The translations under genes and the position numbers were made by a program. Below are positions 60,160 through 64,000 of a stretch of DNA of 64,000 bases, piece by piece (positions within the stretch are counted from its first letter, which is position 1; every line of letters begins with the position of its first letter). Origin of the DNA: Torulaspora globosa (lineage: Eukaryota; Ascomycota; Saccharomycetes; Saccharomycetales; Saccharomycetaceae); the NCBI RefSeq assembly GCF_014133895.1, contig NC_050727.1:1671738-1735737 (forward strand). Reading direction: 5' to 3'. Below the pieces are notes generated by a model, which saw only the letters and a list, made by a program, of their open reading frames with translations, ran no database searches and was not told the DNA's origin.

Positions 60160-61320
60160 AACGACAGTCAATCAGATTTCGCAAGAGAGGGGCACTTTGC
60201 AGTACTGCGCTTGGCACTTGAGCAGGTCGGTACGCTTAAGAATCATACAAAGGAAACCACTAGGGGCGCTTGGCACTTTGAGAGTTTAAGAACTACTACT
60301 GCAGGGCCATTCGCAAGGTACCATGCAAGAACATGCGAAATCACCACTTCCCTTGGGCTGAGCCATTCGCAAGAATCATACAGGAGTATGGGAAATCACC
60401 ACTCCAGGGCGTATATCCAAGGCACGACAGCATTGCATTTGAGCTGGGCCTTCTGCAATCCGCAAACTTCAAGACTCATAAGGCGCAATGATAAGACTAC
60501 TTCACTTGGGCTGTCTACAATTCGCATACTTGAGGAGAAAAAGCCACCACACTGTGATAAGACCACTTCACTTGACCTGAACCGTCTAAAATCCTCAAGA
60601 TATCCATATCCAAGAATCAAAGAGCATCATACAAGAGCGTGGGAAACCACCACTGCAGGGAGTACTGCACTTGGGCTGGGCCATTCGCAAGATACCCAAG
60701 TGCAAGAACAGAAATAGCCACGGCACAATGCTAAGACCACTGCTCTTGGGCTGGGCCACTCGCAAGATGCCTCAGTACAAGAATCAAAGAGCATCACTTC
60801 AAATGATACAAGAGCGTGGGAAACCACCACTGCAGGGAGTACTGCACTTGGCCTAAGAAGTCTACAACCCGCAAACCTCAAGAATCATAAGAGCATAGGA
60901 AATCACCACACAATGATGAGACCACTACTCTTGGGCTGAGCCATTAGCAAGATGCCATGCAAGAGACATACCACGGCACAATGTTAAGAGAACTGCTCTT
61001 GGGCTGAGCCATTCGCAAGATGCCATGCAAGAGACATATCCACGGCACAATGATGAGACCACTGCACTTGGGCTCAGCTGTCTACATCCGCAAGATACCA
61101 TGCAAGAGACATATCCACGGCGCAATGATGAGACCACTGCACTTGGGCTCAGCTGTCTACCATCCGCAAGATACCATGCAAGAGACATATCCACCGCACA
61201 ATGTTAAGAGAACTGCTCTCGGGCTGAGCCATTCGCAAGATACCATGCAAGAGACATATCCACCGCACAATGTTAAGAGAACTGCTCTTGGGATGAGCTG
61301 TCTACCATCCGCAAGATAAC
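60160..61320. repeat. Degenerate tandem array, 68-76 bp period
   Basis: Units contain GCAAGATRCCATGCAAGAGACATA, CACRATGNTRAGA, and ACTTGGGCTGAGCC or CAGCTGTCTAC. Measured between GCAAGAT words at 60947, 61015, 61090, 61166, 61235 and 61311, spacing is 68, 75, 76, 69 and 76, so two unit types mix. The left half of the array is more diverged. Open frames inside are repetitive and not taken as genes. Confidence 0.85.
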
Positions 61321-61367
61321 CAAGTCCAAGAATCATATCAGACCACTATCCACACCCAACGACTCTA

Positions 61368-61590
61368 CTACCCCAACCTTACACTACAACAACCTTACTC
61401 CCAAACACTTAAACTACCCCGACCTAACACCACAACAACCTTACTCCCAAACACTTAAACTACCCCGACCTCACACTACAACCTTACTCCCAAACACTTA
61501 AACTACCCCGACCTTACACTACAACAACCTTACTCCCAAACACTTAAACCACCATCCACACTCCAACTACCCTATTCCCAAACACTTGAG
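61368..61590. repeat. A/C-rich tandem array, 46-bp unit
   Basis: Units start CTACCCC(G/A)ACC and end CCCAAACACTTAAA: 61368-61413, 61414-61459, 61460-61502 (3 bp shorter), 61503-61548, then a degenerate fifth copy. The plus strand has almost no G here, opposite in bias to the G/T tract at 58262. Confidence 0.9.
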
Positions 61591-61691
61591 CCTATCACAG
61601 CTACATTACGCCCCGTACCAGCAGCCCACTCCTAGTACATCATCCGCTATCCACTGTCTTGGACGTCTATGAGTAACGTCCTCGACGGTTG

Positions 61692-61724
61692 AAAATTTTC
61701 AGGCGTGCCTAGAGTCCGGGTAAC
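61692..61724. repeat. AAAATTTT...GGGTAAC module, copy 2
   Basis: AAAATTTT at 61692-61699 and CCGGGTAAC ending at 61724, spacing 26 bp between the starts of the two words. Confidence 0.65.
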
Positions 61725-61883
61725 ACCTAGATAGCATCTCTCACGACAGATTATTGCAAAATCTTGTCCTAGGTTTCTCAGCATTTTGCAGATACAAGTT
61801 TAGTCGAGCAAATAGAAAATCCAGCAAAAACAAAGATTGACTTGTGCAGTTGCGGAGCAGATAGACAAGAGGAGGTGAGCCGG

Positions 61884-62076
61884 GGGTGGTCCAGAGGAGC
61901 AATCATAGCGCATGGAACCTGTCAGTGGGAGGCAAAGAGCATGTAGTGGCCCCCGGGGAGGTACAACGATCAAAGAGCGTCAAGAAAAGCCGGTCATAGC
62001 ACGCAGAGGGTCAAGAGGGGCCTATCATAGCACATGGTACCTGTCAGGGGTCAAGTGGAGCCGATCATAGCACGCA
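61884..62076. repeat. Short imperfect repeats, ATCATAGCAC units
   Basis: Several units of the type GTCAAG.GG(G/A)GCC.ATCATAGCAC, with ACCTGTCAG spacers, between about 61890 and 62076. Confidence 0.65.
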
Positions 62077-62450
62077 GAATCCATGGGTGGTAGTAGATCG
62101 ACCAAAGTCCAGCTGTGTGACTGTTCTTGAAACCCATACATCCAGATTCTCGAAACCCATACCTCCTAAAATGTGGAATAAGTTTTTCTTGAGCGCGTCG
62201 TCGCGCGTCGTCGCAATCGGGTGAAAAATGTTTTTTGCGTGGGTCGCAGAAAGTTTTAGAGCCGTAGCACACAGAGCCGATCACGTAGAATCCATCGGTG
62301 GTAGTAGATCCCGGCTGTGTGACTGTTCTTGAAACCCATACATCCAGATTCTCGTAACCCATACATCCGAAAAAGTCGAATAAGTTTTTCTTGCCCGCGT
62401 CGTCGCGCGTCGTCGCAATTTTTTTTTTTGCGTGGGTCGCAGAAAGTCTT
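62077..62450. repeat. Direct repeat of about 190-210 bp with CG-rich core
   Basis: AGAATCCAT(C/G)GGTGGTAGTAGATC begins at 62077 and again at 62288 (offset 211). Both copies run through TGTGTGACTGTTCTTGAAACCC, AATAAGTTTTTCTTG, a GCGTCGTCGCGCGTCGTCGC core and GCGTGGGTCGCAGAAAGT (62237 and 62430, offset 193). The copies differ by small indels and a poly-T expansion in the second. Confidence 0.85.
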
Positions 62451-62741
62451 TTGGGTCTTTTTTTTTCAAGGAGCCGACGCAGCGAGGCGCGGGCGACACA
62501 AAGGTTTTTTATTCTCACTCTTAAGACGAGACAACTCACCAACAGTAAGTATAATTAAACCAGGAAACGTCGAGCAACGGTTGACAAGATCTTTTGTGGT
62601 GTGATAAGCGTGTGATATGATGAGGTAGACATCCCGGTGTGATTAAATACTTTACCCAAGCAATGTTGAATGCAGAAAGCGGATTGCGCAAGACCTTTTG
62701 TGTTGTGGTCATGTAACACTGGTCTGTGTCCAAAGCGCGTC

Positions 62742-62890
62742 AAAATTTTAGCGTAAGACCCGAATCGGGGTAACAGGGACAGTATTCCGTGGGGAGCGAT
62801 ATCCGAGGTGGATTCCGATATCGCCGAAGTGCGAAAACTCCGAGAGCGATAACGGCCGATAACGACCGGTAAGGCAAAGTCCGACAGGAC
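62742..62890. repeat. AAAATTTT...GGGTAAC module, copy 3
   Basis: AAAATTTT at 62742-62749 and GGGTAAC at 62768-62774 (spacing 26), followed like copy 1 by a CCGTRG word, a GATATCCGAG...GATATCGCCG pair and CTCCGAGA. It lies directly before the 49-51 bp array. Confidence 0.65.
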
Positions 62891-62891
62891 C

Positions 62892-63563
62892 CTGCATGAT
62901 AAGGAAAGTCCGGGGGTAACATGCCAAACTTCTGCATGATATGACGTCGCGAGGAATGTTCGGGGTAGGTTGCCATGGTTGTGCATGATAAGACGTCATG
63001 AGGAATGTCAGGGGTAATGTGGCAATGACCTGCATGATATGACGTCACGAGGAATGTCCGGGGTAATGTGGCAATGACCTGCATGCGATGGCGTCAGGAG
63101 GAATGTCCGGGTTAATGTTGCCGTGGACTCTGCATGATAAGACGTCACGAGGAATGTCAGGGGTAATGTGGCAATGACCTGCATGATATGACGTCACGAG
63201 GAATGTCCGGGGTAATGTGGCAATGACCTGCATGCGATGGCGTCAGGAGGAATGTCCGGGTTAATGTTGCCGTGGACTCTGCATGATAAGACGTCACGAG
63301 GAATGTCCGGGGTAATGTGGCAATGACCTGCATGCGATGGCGTCAGGAGGAATGTCCGGGGTAATGTGGCAATGACCTGCATGATATGACGTCACGAGGA
63401 ATGTCCGGGGTAATGTGGCAATGACCTGCATGCGATGGCGTCAGGAGGAATGTCCGGGGTAATGTGGCAATGACCTGCATGATATGACGTCACGAGGAAT
63501 GTCCGGGTTAATGTTACTGTGGACTCTGCATGATAAGACGTCTTGAGGAATGTTGTCATGCAG
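62892..63563. repeat. Tandem array of 49-51 bp units with GACGTC palindrome
   Basis: About 14 units beginning CTGCATGATA and continuing GACGTCACGAGGAATGTCCGGGGTAATG. Three unit types (…TATGACGTCAC…, …CGATGGCGTCAGG…, …TAAGACGTCAC…) alternate, and part of the array repeats with a 149-bp higher-order period (for example 63045 and 63194). The last unit ends at about 63563. Confidence 0.9.
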
Positions 63564-63579
63564 GACAAGGAGTTCCGGG

Positions 63580-64000
63580 GTAAATGTGTTGGAATGATTG
63601 ATTGATGATGATGATTGATGATTAGTGTTTGTGATGATGATTGATTCAAGATGACTAGTGTTTGTGGATGATTGATTGATTTAAGATGTGGATGATGATT
63701 GATTCATGAAGATGGGTGAGATGATTGATTTATTTTTTGTGGATGTGAGAAATGATTGTTTGTTTTTTAAGATGAAGATGTGAAGAATGATTGTTAGATT
63801 TAAGATGTGGATGTGGTGGGATATTTGATTGATTGATAAAGGTTGTGGTGAATTATTGATTGATTTTAGGTTTAAGATGAAAGATGTGAGGAATGATTGA
63901 TTTTTGATATGTGGTGGGATGATTGATTGAAGAGGGATGTGATTGAATGATTGATCTTTTAAGATGAAGATGGGGTGTGATCATTGTTTGATTGATGAAG
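63580..64000. repeat. GATTGATT/GATGAT microsatellite-like distal sequence
   Basis: Degenerate repeats of GATTGATT, GATGATGATT and AAGATG(T/A)GGATG to the window edge, strongly T/G/A-biased with few C on the plus strand. It is not a recognisable telomere repeat, but the bias and position suggest it is near one. Confidence 0.75.

Noticed and set aside
60028..60717. 229-codon open frame in the 68-76 bp repeat array
   Set aside because: Encoded by diverged tandem repeats, with no domain and no conserved reading frame from unit to unit.
62892..63563. CRISPR-like array
   Set aside because: The units are contiguous tandem repeats of a eukaryotic subtelomere, with no repeat-spacer alternation and no cas genes.
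62555..63649. Minus-strand open frames with repeating LPRTFLVTSYHAGHCH
   Set aside because: Products of the 49-51 bp repeats. Unit lengths include 49, so the frame is not maintained along the array.

Overview
The window is nuclear DNA of a budding yeast (family Saccharomycetaceae). Nearly all genes lack introns. The one clear intron, in NOG2, has a GTATGT donor, a TACTAAC branch site and a CAG acceptor. In the first 25 kb, genes whose Saccharomyces cerevisiae counterparts lie on two duplicated blocks (YCR091-095 and YNR047-054) are interleaved into one order: FPK1/KIN82, MSH3, CDC39, CDC50/CRF1, MSO1, LYS9, OCA4, BRE5, POP2, NOG2, ESF2. This is the expected order for a lineage that did not undergo the whole-genome duplication (Zygosaccharomyces/Torulaspora, Lachancea or Kluyveromyces type). 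The sequence alone does not fix the genus. Family names come from recognising proteins by eye; no database search was run.

Region 1 (1-25 kb) is conserved housekeeping sequence: a flippase-activating kinase and a flippase subunit, mismatch repair, two CCR4-NOT subunits (CDC39 and POP2), lysine synthesis, exocytosis, deubiquitination and two ribosome biogenesis factors. The NOG2 intron carries a structured RNA matching the H/ACA snoRNA snR191. The NOG2 promoter has a tandem PAC-like array plus an RRPE element.

Region 2 (25-55 kb) changes character. After RIT1 come genes typical of yeast subtelomeres: an alpha-glucoside transporter, a cystathionine gamma-synthase-like enzyme, cyanamide hydratase, a flavin monooxygenase (FMO), a bacterial-type FMNH2-dependent monooxygenase (NtaA/SnaA/DszA family), an MDR oxidoreductase, a sugar-porter MFS protein, a frameshifted SOA1-like sulfonate transporter, a JLP1-like sulfonate dioxygenase, formamidase and a DUR3-like urea transporter. 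Together they read as a scavenging block for organic sulfur and small nitrogen compounds. Met31/Met32-type motifs (TGTGGC core, one perfect AAACTGTGG) lie in several promoters of the sulfur part. A cluster of GATA sites lies between the divergent formamidase and DUR3 genes. A decayed Y'-type helicase fragment sits inside this block, pointing leftwards.

Region 3 (55-64 kb) has no intact gene that I can support. It holds a small relic of a trehalose-phosphate-synthase-like gene, long inverted repeats, a G/T-only tract, several families of tandem repeats, a recurring AAAATTTT...GGGTAAC module with Reb1-like sites, and a 49-51 bp repeat array carrying the GACGTC palindrome in a 149-bp higher-order pattern. 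This looks like telomere-associated sequence, so the chromosome end probably lies beyond the right edge. No telomeric repeat is reached. I found no convincing tRNA, rRNA, centromere or intact transposon.
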